52,985 nucleotides of DNA from an uncultured Fusobacteriaceae bacterium (GCA_947072665.1 CAMTIW010000003.1:1-52985), one strand, 5' to 3'. Shown: positions 16,431-26,343, counted from the stretch's first letter. Notes: a model not told the origin generated them from the letters alone. Made by a program: numbers and translations.

Positions 16431-17106
16431 TCCCTTAAAAAAAGGACTTTTTTGCTTTTTGAATATTATTCTAATAGGAATAAATAATAATATTTTATCT
16501 CAATTATTAATATTTCTATGGACTTTAATTCTATTGGTGTTAAAAAAAGTGCCTGTTAGAAAAAAAATGTTATTTTTTTTACCAGCTTTAATATTTGTTG
16601 TTCCAACATTATTGGTTCAAGGAATAACTTTTCAGGGGGGGAATTTTATACTTAAAATAGATTATAATACTGCTGTAAGGGTTATTGCAACCCTTACAAC
16701 TGTTTCATTATTTGCTTTGGATATAACAATAAAAGAATTATACTATATATTTAGAGCAATAAAAATTCCAGATTTTTTATGTGAAATTATTATCTATATG
16801 TTTAAATTTTTAACTATAATGTTAAAAAATTACAGAGAAGTAAGGTTGGCTTTAATAAATAGAGGTGCTTTTAATTCATTTAAAAAATCATTTCGAGATA
16901 CAGGTTACTTATTTAATGGGATGTTTAAAAAAGTTTATTCAGATATGGAGAATTTTAATATAGCTCTTTATTGTAGAGGTTATAAGAATAAATTTAATAT
17001 TTATAATGTGAATTATACTTTGAAAATAACTGATTATATTTTAGCCAGTTCATATTTATTAATAGTGACATTACTTTTAAAGGAGATAGATAGATGTTTA
17101 GCTTAA
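16411..17106 (+). CDS. cbiQ: Cobalt ECF transporter T component CbiQ
   Basis: Energy-coupling membrane subunit, 231 residues. It carries the membrane segments and the cytosolic coupling helices of EcfT proteins (FRAIKIPDFLCEIIIYMFKF and later ALYCRGY, the second corresponding to the A-R-G type coupling motif). It links CbiMN to the ATPase CbiO. Overlaps cbiN by 20 bp and cbiO by 13 bp. Divergent in sequence, as is usual for this component. Confidence 0.92.
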   Translation: MQKILNNPLKKGLFCFLNIILIGINNNILSQLLIFLWTLILLVLKKVPVRKKMLFFLPALIFVVPTLLVQGITFQGGNFILKIDYNTAVRVIATLTTVSLFALDITIKELYYIFRAIKIPDFLCEIIIYMFKFLTIMLKNYREVRLALINRGAFNSFKKSFRDTGYLFNGMFKKVYSDMENFNIALYCRGYKNKFNIYNVNYTLKITDYILASSYLLIVTLLLKEIDRCLA

Positions 17107-17804
17107 AAAATGTTGAGTTTTGGTACGAAAAAAACATACCGATTTTGAAAGATATAAATTTAAATATAAAAGAAAAAGAAATATCTATAATCATGGGAGA
17201 AAATGGTTGTGGAAAATCAACTTTACTTATGCTATTAAAAGGAATAAATAAAGTTTCCAAAGGTGAGTTTTTTTTTAAAAATAAAAATATATGTTATAAA
17301 AAAAATGAAAAAAGAAAATTAATAGAAAGTGTGGGATATATATTTCAAGACCCAGATATTCAATTAATTGGACCAGATGTAGAGAGTGATATAGAGTTTG
17401 GACCACTTAATATGGAGTGGAGTGACGAGAAAGTAAAGGCTAAAAGTCAAGAAGCTATGGAGATGTGTGACATATTACATTTGAAAAGTAAAATACCACA
17501 GATGTTGAGTTATGGGGAAAAAAGAAGAGTTGCAATAGCAGGAGTTTTAGCAATGGACCCAGAAGCAATAATTTTTGACGAACCTACGACTTGGTTAGAT
17601 CCATATCAGCAAAAGAAGTTAAAAAATATGTTAATAGAATTAAAAAATACAGGTAGAACAATAGTTTTAAGTACTCATGATGTAAATTTTGCCAAAGAAT
17701 TAAATGGGACTTATATATTTATAAAGAGAGGAGAAATAGTAAAAGAGGGTGGTATTGAGCTATTTCAAGATGAAGAGTTATTAGATTATTGTAGATTAAG
17801 ATAG
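17094..17804 (+). CDS. cbiO: Cobalt ECF transporter ATPase CbiO
   Basis: ATP-binding subunit, 236 residues. Walker A GENGCGKSTL near residue 35, Q-loop FQDPDIQLIGPDVESDIEFGP (the QDPD..L motif of ECF ATPases), signature LSYGEKRRVAIAG, Walker B AIIFDEPTTWLDP and H-loop STHD. It powers cobalt uptake with CbiMNQ. Its start overlaps cbiQ and the GGAG site lies within cbiQ. Confidence 0.96.
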   Translation: MFSLKNVEFWYEKNIPILKDINLNIKEKEISIIMGENGCGKSTLLMLLKGINKVSKGEFFFKNKNICYKKNEKRKLIESVGYIFQDPDIQLIGPDVESDIEFGPLNMEWSDEKVKAKSQEAMEMCDILHLKSKIPQMLSYGEKRRVAIAGVLAMDPEAIIFDEPTTWLDPYQQKKLKNMLIELKNTGRTIVLSTHDVNFAKELNGTYIFIKRGEIVKEGGIELFQDEELLDYCRLR

Positions 17805-17816
17805 AGGGAGAAAATA

Positions 17817-19292
17817 ATGAGAGAACACAAAAATTTGATGATAGTTGGAACTTCTTCAGGTGCTGGAAAAAGCATAACAGTTGCAGGTCTGTGCAGAATA
17901 TTTTATAGAGATGGCTATAAAACCGTACCCTTTAAATCTCAAAACATGGCATTAAATTCTTTTATAACAAAAGAAGGATATGAAATGGGAAGAGCACAAG
18001 TTGTTCAAGCCATGGCTTGTTTTACAGAACCAAAGTCATTTATGAACCCTATATTATTGAAACCAACTGGGGAGAAAAAAAGTCAAGTTATTGTGAATGG
18101 GAAATCTATTGGGAATATGGAGTGGATGGAATATTCTAAATATAAAAAGAAATTAAAAAATGACGTTTTAGCAATATACAATGAAAATATTCGTGCTAAC
18201 TATGAAGTTTGTATTTTAGAAGGGGCAGGAAGCCCAGTAGAAATAAATTTAGTAGATGACGATATTGTAAATATGGGTATGGCAGAAATGGTGGGAGCAC
18301 CAGTGTTACTAGTTGCAGATATAGATCGTGGTGGAGTTTTTGCTTCTATATTGGGCACTGTTATGTTACTTAGCGAAAAAGAACGTGAAAATTTAAAAGG
18401 AATAATAATTAATAAGTTTCGTGGTGACATAAATGTTTTAATTCCAGGATTAAAAAAAATAGAGGATATGATAAATATTCCAATAGTTGGAGTTGTTCCC
18501 TTTGCAGATATAGATATTGAAGATGAGGATGGACTCAGTGCTAAATTTCAACAGAAGAAAAAAAATAAAGGACTGAAAATTTCCATTATAAAAAATAAAA
18601 GAATATCAAATTTCACAGATTTCGATCCCTTTAATATATATGATGATGTAACTGTAAATTATATTACTAGCTCTGGAGAATTAGGTGATGAAGACCTAAT
18701 TATTATACCAGGTTCTAAAAATACCATAGAAGATTTGAAAGATTTACATGAAAAAGGGATAGGGGAAGAAATAATAAGAGCTTCTAGAAAGGGGATACCT
18801 ATAATAGGGATTTGTGGTGGATTACAAATGTTAGGAAATAGAATAAAAGACCCACATGGAATTGAATCGAATATATTAGAAATCCCAGGACTAGGTCTTT
18901 TAGATATAGAAACTACAATGGAGAAAGAAAAAAATACTACTCAATACAGTGGAATATTAGAGCGTTGTAAAGGTTTTTTTCATAAATTGGAAGGGATTCA
19001 AGTTAAAGGATACGAGATTCATCAAGGTGTATCTTTTACATCTAATAATAAAAAAATAACGTCCTTATCCCATAGTAATATTTTTGCAACATATATCCAT
19101 GGTATTTTCGATAATAAAGAATTTATCGATACTGTTTTAAACACACTGAGAGAAAAAAAAGGAATGAGTGCAATAACAGAAGGGCTTTCTTTTGATGAAT
19201 ATAGACAAAGAGAATTTGATAAGTTAGAAAAAGTTTTAAGAGATAGTCTAGATATGGATAAAATTTATGAAATTATGGAGATGAAAAAATGA
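17817..19292 (+). CDS. cbiP: Cobyric acid synthase (amidotransferase)
   Basis: Catalyses the four glutamine-dependent amidations of adenosyl-cobyrinate a,c-diamide at b, d, e and g, 491 residues. The N-terminal dethiobiotin-synthetase-like ATPase domain opens with GTSSGAGKS and continues VPFKSQNMALNSF. The C-terminal class I glutaminase-like domain contains GICGGLQMLG with the nucleophilic cysteine and the histidine in YIHGIFDN. Both halves are complete. It is the first biosynthetic gene after cbiO and overlaps cbiB by 4 bp. Confidence 0.96.
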   Translation: MREHKNLMIVGTSSGAGKSITVAGLCRIFYRDGYKTVPFKSQNMALNSFITKEGYEMGRAQVVQAMACFTEPKSFMNPILLKPTGEKKSQVIVNGKSIGNMEWMEYSKYKKKLKNDVLAIYNENIRANYEVCILEGAGSPVEINLVDDDIVNMGMAEMVGAPVLLVADIDRGGVFASILGTVMLLSEKERENLKGIIINKFRGDINVLIPGLKKIEDMINIPIVGVVPFADIDIEDEDGLSAKFQQKKKNKGLKISIIKNKRISNFTDFDPFNIYDDVTVNYITSSGELGDEDLIIIPGSKNTIEDLKDLHEKGIGEEIIRASRKGIPIIGICGGLQMLGNRIKDPHGIESNILEIPGLGLLDIETTMEKEKNTTQYSGILERCKGFFHKLEGIQVKGYEIHQGVSFTSNNKKITSLSHSNIFATYIHGIFDNKEFIDTVLNTLREKKGMSAITEGLSFDEYRQREFDKLEKVLRDSLDMDKIYEIMEMKK

Positions 19293-20245
19293 GTTTTATA
19301 TTAATTTACTCTTTGGCATATATTTTAGATTTATGTCTAGGAGATCCGAATTATTTTTTTCATCCAATTAGATTAATAGGGCTTCTTATAAACGGGTTTG
19401 AAAAATTTTTGTACAGATTCAAAAATAAAAAAATAAGTGGTGGTTTACTCACACTGTCAGTACTTATATTGACTTTTATAATATCATTTTTAGTAGCTAG
19501 AATATCCATAGTTTTAGAAATATTTTTAATATATACAACTTTAGCAACTAGATGTTTAGGTAATGAGGGTCAAAAAGTTTTTAATATACTTAAAAAAGGT
19601 GATATGGAAAAAGCGAGAGAAGAGATTGGATATCTAGTTAGCAGAGATACAAATGAGATGGATGAGATACAGATAATTAGAAGTACAATAGAAACTGTAA
19701 GTGAAAATCTTGTAGATGGTGTTATTGCCCCAATGTTTTTTGCTTTTTTAGGAAGTTTTATTTACTTACAAGGTCATTCATTAGCTTTGCCCTTTGCCAT
19801 GACATATAAAGCAATTAATACATTGGATTCCATGGTGGGCTATAAAAATGAAAAATATATAAATTTTGGAATGGTTTCTGCAAAATTAGATGACTTTGTT
19901 AACCTAATACCAGCAAGATTAACAGGTGGTTTTATAATCCCTTTATCTGCTATGATACTGGGATTAGATTGGAGAAATTCATGGAAAATATACTTTAGAG
20001 ATAGATTGAAACACGCTAGTCCAAATTCTGGTAATCCAGAATCAGCTTTTGCTGGAGCATTAGGCTTGCAATTTGGAGGGAAAACTAGTTATTTTGGAAA
20101 GTTTCAAAATAAACCTACAATTGGTGATAAAATAAAAGAATTTAATGTGGAAGATATAAAAAAATCTTGTCAACTACTCTATGTTTCATCTTTTATAGGG
20201 TTATTTCTATTAATTATATTAAAATTACTAATAGAGGAGTTATAA
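19289..20245 (+). CDS. cbiB: Adenosylcobinamide-phosphate synthase
   Basis: Membrane enzyme joining the aminopropanol (phosphate) arm to adenosylcobyric acid, 318 residues. Motifs: LAYILDLCLGDPNYFFHPIRLIG at the start, REEIGYLVSRDTNEMDE, and AINTLDSMVGYKNEKYINFG, then HASPNSGNPESAFAGALGLQ. About five membrane segments. It uses the (R)-1-amino-2-propanol phosphate made by the CobD half of the next gene, with which it abuts (stop then ATG). Confidence 0.96.
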   Translation: MSFILIYSLAYILDLCLGDPNYFFHPIRLIGLLINGFEKFLYRFKNKKISGGLLTLSVLILTFIISFLVARISIVLEIFLIYTTLATRCLGNEGQKVFNILKKGDMEKAREEIGYLVSRDTNEMDEIQIIRSTIETVSENLVDGVIAPMFFAFLGSFIYLQGHSLALPFAMTYKAINTLDSMVGYKNEKYINFGMVSAKLDDFVNLIPARLTGGFIIPLSAMILGLDWRNSWKIYFRDRLKHASPNSGNPESAFAGALGLQFGGKTSYFGKFQNKPTIGDKIKEFNVEDIKKSCQLLYVSSFIGLFLLIILKLLIEEL

Positions 20246-22639
20246 ATGGATTTACATGGTGGAAATATATTTAATTATAGTGATGAACGAAGAAAAAAAA
20301 TAATTGATTACAGTTCTAATATAAATCCTTTGGGAGTAAGTAGTTTATTGAAGAGTGAAATCAGTAATAATTTCTCACTTTTAGAAAAATATCCAGACCC
20401 TCATTATAGAGAATTAAGAGAAAGTATTGGGGTTTTTAATGATTTAAAAAAAGAAAATATAGTTGTTGGAAATGGCGCGGTGGAAGTTTTATTTATATAT
20501 TTAAAAGTTGAGAATCCCAAAAAAACAATGATAGTTTCGCCTACATTTGCTGAATATGAAAGAGGATTAAAAAATATTCAAAGTGAACTAACTTATTTTG
20601 AACTATTAGAAGAGGACGATTTTAATATTGACTCAAAAAAACTTATAGAAAGTTTAGATGGGGAAGAGTTAGTTGTTCTTTGCAATCCCAATAATCCAAC
20701 TGGTAAATTCATAGAACTAGAAAAAATAAAATTTTTGAATAATGAACTTGAAAAGAGAGGGATAAAACTCTTTATAGATGAATGTTTTATAGAATTTGTA
20801 GAGGGGTGGGAAGATAAAACAGCTGCTTTATTAAAAAGTGAGAATATATTCATACTTAGAGCTCTTACAAAATTTTTTGCCATACCTGGTCTGAGATTGG
20901 GGTATGGAATAACTTTTAATGGAAAAATAATAAAAGATATGGAGAAGGTGAGAGAACCTTGGAGTGTAAATGCTTTTGCTGAATTGGGTGGAAGAGTTTT
21001 ATTAAATGATATTGAATATATAGACAGAACATATAAATGGATTTTAGAAGAAAAAAAATGGTTCTATCAAGAGCTTAAAAAAAATAAAAATATCAAACCC
21101 TACGAAACTTCTACAAATTTTATCTTGGTAAATTTAAAAAATATAGATGTAGATGAATTAAAAGAAGAACTACTAAAAAAAGATTTTTTAGTGAGAGATG
21201 CTTCAAACTTTAAATTTTTAAATAAATATTTTGTAAGATTAGCTATAAAAGATAGGGTTAATAATAAAAAAATAATAGAGGCCATAGAGTTAATAACTTT
21301 AAAAAATGAAAAAATTAAAAGCAGAGGATTTATTCTCAGTGGTGTAAGTAGTGGGATAGGAAAAACAACTATATCCATAGGACTTATGAATATTTTTAAA
21401 AATGTTTCTGCATTTAAATCTGGACCAGATTTCATAGACCCTACATTTCATAGTTTTGTAACCAAAAATAATAGTTATAATTTGGACTTATTTTTAATGG
21501 GGGAAGATGGTGTTAAATACAGTTTTTATAATCATTTAAAGGATTTTAATATTATTGAAGGGGCAATGGGTCTCTATGATGGAATAGATAATTCTTTGGA
21601 TAATTATAGTGCTGCACATCTATCAAGAGTTCTTAAAATGCCCGTGATATTAGTGGTAGATGGTGGAGGGAAAGGAACTAGTATAGCCAGTCAGATTTTA
21701 GGTTATAAAGTATTTGATCCTAGAGTAAATATTATAGGTATTATAATTAATAAGGTGAGCAGTTCAAAAACATATAATTTATATAGAGAAGCTATTGAAA
21801 AATATACAGGAATTAAGTGTCTTGGTTATTTGAGTAAAAATGAAGAGTTTAATATAGAAAGTCGTCATTTAGGACTACTTAGAGCAAATGAAGTGGACGA
21901 GTTAGAAAGTAAAATTCAAAAGATATCTGAAGAATTGAAACAGAATGTGGATATAGATTATATTGAAAACAAATGTTATTTTGAGAGTGAGAATACTGAT
22001 GATATTTTTAAGAGTTATAATGATAAATATAAAGGAATAAAGATGGGTGTAGCCAGAGATAAAGCTTTCTCTTTTTATTATAAAGATAACTTAGAACTGT
22101 TGGAAAAAATGGGTATAGAACTTAAATATTTTTCACCTCTAACAGATGAAAAAATACCAGAAGTTGATTTTTTATATTTTGGTGGTGGCTACCCTGAAAA
22201 TTACTTAGAAGAATTGAGTTTTAATAAAAATATGATACAATCTATTCAAGAGTTTCAAAAAGATAATAAAGTAATTTTAGGTGAATGTGGAGGATTTATG
22301 TATCTGACACAGGGAATAGAGGATTTAAATGGTAAATTTTTTAAATTGTGCTCCCTTGTAGATTGCGAGATTAAAATGAATAATCGTTTGGATATATCAA
22401 GATTTGGCTATATAAATATTGATTATAATGGTCTCAAAGGAAAAGGACACGAATTTCATTATTCAAAAATATCAAAATTAGGAAATATGGATAAAAAATA
22501 CGAAGTTTCAAAAATAGATGGGAGAAGTTGGTCATGTGGTTATAATACCAAGAATTTATTGGCAGGATATCCACATTTGCATTTTTTTAAAAGTATAGAT
22601 ATTTTAGAAGAACTATTAAGAGGAGTTGAGAAAAATTAG
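20246..22639 (+). CDS. CobD-CbiA fusion: threonine-P decarboxylase + a,c-diamide synthase
   Basis: A 797-residue bifunctional protein. Residues 1-350 are a complete CobD-type PLP enzyme (LHGGNIFNYSDE, CNPNNPTG, IDECFIEF, and the PLP lysine 209 in RALTKFFAIPGLRLGYG), which makes aminopropanol phosphate from threonine phosphate. From about 355 to the end lies a complete CbiA (GVSSGIGKTTISIG, SGPDFIDPTFH, EGAMGLYDG; glutaminase cysteine in GECGGFMYL), which amidates cobyrinate at a and c. The junction is a short lysine-rich linker with no stop or frameshift. The two activities serve different branches of the pathway, so channelling is not obvious; co-expression is. Confidence 0.95.
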   Translation: MDLHGGNIFNYSDERRKKIIDYSSNINPLGVSSLLKSEISNNFSLLEKYPDPHYRELRESIGVFNDLKKENIVVGNGAVEVLFIYLKVENPKKTMIVSPTFAEYERGLKNIQSELTYFELLEEDDFNIDSKKLIESLDGEELVVLCNPNNPTGKFIELEKIKFLNNELEKRGIKLFIDECFIEFVEGWEDKTAALLKSENIFILRALTKFFAIPGLRLGYGITFNGKIIKDMEKVREPWSVNAFAELGGRVLLNDIEYIDRTYKWILEEKKWFYQELKKNKNIKPYETSTNFILVNLKNIDVDELKEELLKKDFLVRDASNFKFLNKYFVRLAIKDRVNNKKIIEAIELITLKNEKIKSRGFILSGVSSGIGKTTISIGLMNIFKNVSAFKSGPDFIDPTFHSFVTKNNSYNLDLFLMGEDGVKYSFYNHLKDFNIIEGAMGLYDGIDNSLDNYSAAHLSRVLKMPVILVVDGGGKGTSIASQILGYKVFDPRVNIIGIIINKVSSSKTYNLYREAIEKYTGIKCLGYLSKNEEFNIESRHLGLLRANEVDELESKIQKISEELKQNVDIDYIENKCYFESENTDDIFKSYNDKYKGIKMGVARDKAFSFYYKDNLELLEKMGIELKYFSPLTDEKIPEVDFLYFGGGYPENYLEELSFNKNMIQSIQEFQKDNKVILGECGGFMYLTQGIEDLNGKFFKLCSLVDCEIKMNNRLDISRFGYINIDYNGLKGKGHEFHYSKISKLGNMDKKYEVSKIDGRSWSCGYNTKNLLAGYPHLHFFKSIDILEELLRGVEKN

Positions 22640-23279
22640 TTATATAAAAGTGCCTGAAAATATTGAAAAAAGAAGTTTTGAAATAATAACAGAAGAGATG
22701 GGAGATTCAGTTTTAAAGTATGAAGAAAACCAATTACCAGTAATAAAAAGAGTAATACATACCACTGGAGATTTTGAATATGCTGACTTGATGGAATTTA
22801 AGAACAATGCAATAGAATCAGGAAAAGAAGCATTGAGAAAAGGTTTTGATATATATTGTGATACTCAAATGATAGCTAATGGATTAAGTAAAAAAACATT
22901 GGAAAAATTTGGAATAAAAGCATACTCTCTTGTTTCAGATGATGAGGTTGCTAAAATAGCAAAGGAAAGAAAAGTAACTAGATCAATTGTAGGGATAGAA
23001 AAAGCGGCAAAAGACAAAAATACCAAGATATTTTTAATTGGGAACGCTCCTACAGCTCTCTTTAGGTTAAAGGAATTAATAGATAGTGGTGAGATTGAAA
23101 AACCAGCTCTTATAGTAGGTGTTCCAGTTGGTTTTGTAGGTGCTGCAGAATCTAAAACAATCTTTGAAAATAGTGATATACCATATATAACAGTTAGGGG
23201 AAGAAAAGGTGGAAGTACCATAGCTGTTGGGATATTACACGGTATTCTATATCAAATTTTCACAAGAGATGGATTTTAA
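22626..23279 (+). CDS. cbiC: Cobalt-precorrin-8 methylmutase
   Basis: Moves the C11 methyl to C12 to give cobyrinate, 217 residues. VIHTTGDFEYADLMEF contains the catalytic histidine, and SIVGIEKAAKD, IFLIGNAPTALFRL and GVPVGFVGAAESK are family motifs. No ATG is available. The TTG at 22626 lies immediately after GGAG, too close for normal use. An ATT at 22635 is nine bases from it and gives the family-like start (M)SYIKVP. The start therefore remains open. Overlaps the fusion gene end. Confidence 0.94.
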   Translation: MRKISYIKVPENIEKRSFEIITEEMGDSVLKYEENQLPVIKRVIHTTGDFEYADLMEFKNNAIESGKEALRKGFDIYCDTQMIANGLSKKTLEKFGIKAYSLVSDDEVAKIAKERKVTRSIVGIEKAAKDKNTKIFLIGNAPTALFRLKELIDSGEIEKPALIVGVPVGFVGAAESKTIFENSDIPYITVRGRKGGSTIAVGILHGILYQIFTRDGF

Positions 23280-24416
23280 TTGGATAAAGAATTAAGGGCA
23301 GGATATACAACGGGAAGTTGTTCTGCAGCAGCAACTAAAGTTGCCCTGGAAAAACTTTTGAAAAATATAGAATATCCATATGTAGATATAATGGCTTTGA
23401 ATGGGAAAAAATTAACTATACCTGTGGATAGTATTAAAATATTCTCTAATAAAAGTAGTAGAGCTTCAATAATAAAAGATGCAGGAGATGATCCCGATGC
23501 AACAAATGGTATTCAGATTTGTTCTAGGGTTAGAATAGTTGAAAATTTTAAAAAGACAGAAAAAGGATTTTTAGATAATAATATTTATATTCGTGGTGGA
23601 AGAGGAGTGGGAATTGTAACAAAAAAAGGACTTCTAGCACCAATAGGTAAATATGCAATAAATCCAGGACCTTTAAAAATGATATTTCAGGTTACAAAGG
23701 AAATCTTAGAGAAATTAAAACTTGAAACTATTAAAATAGAAATAACAATTTTCATTCCAGAAGGGAAAAAGAAATCTCTAGAAACTTTAAATTATAAATT
23801 AGGGGTAATAGGTGGTATATCAATTTTAGGTTCCACTGGAATTGTAAAACCCATGAGTGAAGAAGCCCTTAAATCATCACTTTTTACTGAATTAAAAGTA
23901 ATAAAAGAAAATAATAAAAAAGAATGGGCAATATTTGTATTTGGAAATCATGGTGAAAACTTTTGTAAATCCATGGGTTTAGATACTTCTCAGATAGTTA
24001 TAATAAGCAACTATATAGGATTTATGCTGGAATCAGCTATAAAATTAGGATTCAAAAAAATAATTTTAGTAGGTCATATTGGGAAAGCTGTGAAAATAGC
24101 TGGTGGAATTTTCAATACACATAGTAGGGTGGCAGATGCTCGGTTAGAGATTTTATCGGCAAATGCAGTTTTACTAGACGAACCTTTAGAAAATATAAAA
24201 AAAATAATGAATTCTAATACAGTGGATGAAGCTTCTGAATATGTGGAGAAGAGAGAGCTATTTAATTTGATATCCAATAAAGTGGCTATAAAATCTCAAG
24301 AGTATATGAAGAATAAATTAGTTTGTGAAGCATTGATATTTTCATTTAGTGGTGAAATATTAGGTTTTAGTGATAATTTTTATAATTTAGTAGGTGAATG
24401 TATTGAAAAAAATTAA
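23280..24416 (+). CDS. cbiD: Cobalt-precorrin-5B C1-methyltransferase
   Basis: Methylates C1 in the anaerobic pathway, 378 residues. It opens with the CbiD signature LRAGYTTGSCSAAATKVALE and continues with DAGDDPDATNGIQI, GGRGVGIVTKKGL and GHIGKAVKIAGGIFNTHSR. It starts with TTG directly after the cbiC stop and has only a weak GGA upstream, which suggests translational coupling. CbiD together with CbiG marks the oxygen-independent route. Confidence 0.95.
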   Translation: MDKELRAGYTTGSCSAAATKVALEKLLKNIEYPYVDIMALNGKKLTIPVDSIKIFSNKSSRASIIKDAGDDPDATNGIQICSRVRIVENFKKTEKGFLDNNIYIRGGRGVGIVTKKGLLAPIGKYAINPGPLKMIFQVTKEILEKLKLETIKIEITIFIPEGKKKSLETLNYKLGVIGGISILGSTGIVKPMSEEALKSSLFTELKVIKENNKKEWAIFVFGNHGENFCKSMGLDTSQIVIISNYIGFMLESAIKLGFKKIILVGHIGKAVKIAGGIFNTHSRVADARLEILSANAVLLDEPLENIKKIMNSNTVDEASEYVEKRELFNLISNKVAIKSQEYMKNKLVCEALIFSFSGEILGFSDNFYNLVGECIEKN

Positions 24417-25050
24417 TGTAATAGGGCTTGGACCTGGGAAAAGTAACTTCTTAACACTTGAAGGAATAGAACTTATAAAAAAAAGTGCTGTTTTAGTAGG
24501 TGATGAAAGGCAGATTGAATCTGTACGAGATTTTATACAAAATCAAAAAATTTTTATTCTGAAAAAATTCACTGACCTGATATTGTTCTTAGAAGAGCAA
24601 AAAGAAATTGAATTAGCAGTGATAGTATCTGGAGATACAGGTTTTTATAGTTTACTTAATTATTTACAACAAAATGTAAGTAAATCCAGATTAGGAGAAA
24701 ATTCTGAATATCTAAATGTTGTTCCAGGAATATCTTCTTATCAATATTTATTTAGTAAATTAAAAAAATGTTGGCATGATTATTTACTAATGAGTATACA
24801 TGGAAGAGATGTTAATTATGTAGAGCTTTTAAAAATAAGTAATAAAGGATTGGTATTACTTACAGATAATATAAATACACCTAGAACAATAGGTGAAAAA
24901 TTAACTGAAAATAATATGGGGAATATAAAAATTATAGTGGGAGAGAATTTATCCTATGAAAATGAAAAAATTTATTCTTTTTTAGCTAAAGATTATGAGA
25001 ATTATAGTGATTTTTCATTGAATATAGTTATACTGGAAAAAGGGGATTAA
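24403..25050 (+). CDS. cbiE: Cobalt-precorrin-7 C5-methyltransferase
   Basis: SAM-dependent methyltransferase of the precorrin methylase fold, about 215 residues. Start VIGLGPGKSNFLTLEGIELI, then SGDTGFYSLL and VVPGISSYQYLFSKL. It adds the C5 methyl; the C15 methylation and decarboxylation are done by CbiT, encoded next. The frame could open at a GTG at 24394, but AGGTG is spaced seven bases from the TTG at 24403, and this start overlaps cbiD by 14 bp. CbiE and CbiT are separate here, unlike the fused CobL. Confidence 0.92.
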   Translation: MKKINVIGLGPGKSNFLTLEGIELIKKSAVLVGDERQIESVRDFIQNQKIFILKKFTDLILFLEEQKEIELAVIVSGDTGFYSLLNYLQQNVSKSRLGENSEYLNVVPGISSYQYLFSKLKKCWHDYLLMSIHGRDVNYVELLKISNKGLVLLTDNINTPRTIGEKLTENNMGNIKIIVGENLSYENEKIYSFLAKDYENYSDFSLNIVILEKGD

Positions 25051-25052
25051 AG

Positions 25053-25631
25053 ATGGGACACATATATGATAAAGATTTTATAGTGGGAGCAGTTCCACTT
25101 ACCAAACAAGAAGTAAGAGCAGTTTCAATATCTAAATTAGATTTAAAAGATGATACTATTTTAATAGATGTAGGAGCTGGAACAGGTTCAATAGGGATAG
25201 AAGGTTCTACGTATATAAAAACAGGTAAGGTATATGCCATAGAGAAAGAGAGTAAAGGTTGTGAGCTAATAAGAGCTAACAAAGAAAAGTTTTCATGTGA
25301 TAATTTAGTAGTTGTAGAGGGGCGAGCTCCTGAAAATATACCTAAAATTGCCTATGATAGAATGTTTATAGGTGGTTCAACAGGGTCGTTAAAAGATATT
25401 TTAGAGCATTTTATAGAGTATTCCAGTACTCATGCTAAATTAGTAATAAATATAATAGCTCTTGAAACATTATCAGAGGCAACAACTTATTTAAAAGAGT
25501 TAAAATTTAAAGATATTGAAATTTGTAATATAAGTGTAGGACGAGGAAGAAAAGTAGGAAGTTATACTATGATGTATGGAGAAAATCCAATATATATAAT
25601 AACTGCCATGAAGGGGGATAGTAATGAATAA
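25053..25631 (+). CDS. cbiT: Cobalt-precorrin-6B C15-methyltransferase (decarboxylating)
   Basis: Rossmann-fold methyltransferase, 192 residues, adding the C15 methyl and removing the C12 acetate carboxyl. Motifs: DFIVGAVPLTKQEVRAVSISKL, the SAM site IDVGAGTGSIGIEGS, VYAIEKE, and FIGGSTGSLKDILE. It starts 2 bp after cbiE and overlaps cbiL by 8 bp. Family-typical length. Confidence 0.95.
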   Translation: MGHIYDKDFIVGAVPLTKQEVRAVSISKLDLKDDTILIDVGAGTGSIGIEGSTYIKTGKVYAIEKESKGCELIRANKEKFSCDNLVVVEGRAPENIPKIAYDRMFIGGSTGSLKDILEHFIEYSSTHAKLVINIIALETLSEATTYLKELKFKDIEICNISVGRGRKVGSYTMMYGENPIYIITAMKGDSNE

Positions 25632-26343
25632 GTTTTACGGCATAGGTGTTGGAGTAGGAGATTCTTCAATGCTAACTTTAAAAGCTATAGATACTTTGAA
25701 AAAGTTAGATGTAGTTATACTACCAGAAGCAAAAATAGGCGAGGGAAGTACAGCATACACAATTGCTTCTAAATATTTAAAGGAAAATGTAGCCAGAGTT
25801 TTTTTAGAATTTACAATGGCAAAGAATGAAGAAACGAGAAAAATATCTAGAGAGAAAAATACAACTATAATAGAAGAATATCTAAAAGATGGAAAGAATG
25901 TTGGGTTTTTAACAATTGGAGACCCTATGGTGTATAGTACTTATTCATATATATTACAGCATTTAAATGAAAAATATACCGTGGAGACAGTTTGTGGTAT
26001 TCCTACATTTATAGATATGGCTTCCATGTTAAATATTCCTTTAACTCTTGGAAATGAATCACTTAAAATAATATCTTTAAATAAAAATATAGATATAGAG
26101 AAAGAAATAAAAAATTCAGATAATATAGTTTTTATGAAAGTATCGAGAAATTTTAATGAACTAAAGAGAGCTTTAGAAACAACTAATAATATGAATAATA
26201 TAGTTATGGTTTCAAATTGTGGTAAAGAAAATCAAAAAATTTATTGGGATATAGAAGATATTCAAGAGGAAGATGTGGAATATTTCACAACACTAATACT
26301 AAAAACAAGGGGGATTTCAGAGTGGAAAAAGTTTTCTTTATAG
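25624..26343 (+). CDS. cbiL: Cobalt-factor II C20-methyltransferase
   Basis: Precorrin methylase-fold enzyme of 239 residues (FYGIGVGVGDSSMLTLKAIDTL, then GFLTIGDPMVYSTYSYI, TVCGIPTFIDMASMLNIPL). It methylates C20 of cobalt-factor II. Somewhat divergent: the usual GVGPGD is GVGVGD. GAAGGGGG lies before the ATG. Its 3' end overlaps the start of cbiF by 22 bp. Confidence 0.93.
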   Translation: MNKFYGIGVGVGDSSMLTLKAIDTLKKLDVVILPEAKIGEGSTAYTIASKYLKENVARVFLEFTMAKNEETRKISREKNTTIIEEYLKDGKNVGFLTIGDPMVYSTYSYILQHLNEKYTVETVCGIPTFIDMASMLNIPLTLGNESLKIISLNKNIDIEKEIKNSDNIVFMKVSRNFNELKRALETTNNMNNIVMVSNCGKENQKIYWDIEDIQEEDVEYFTTLILKTRGISEWKKFSL

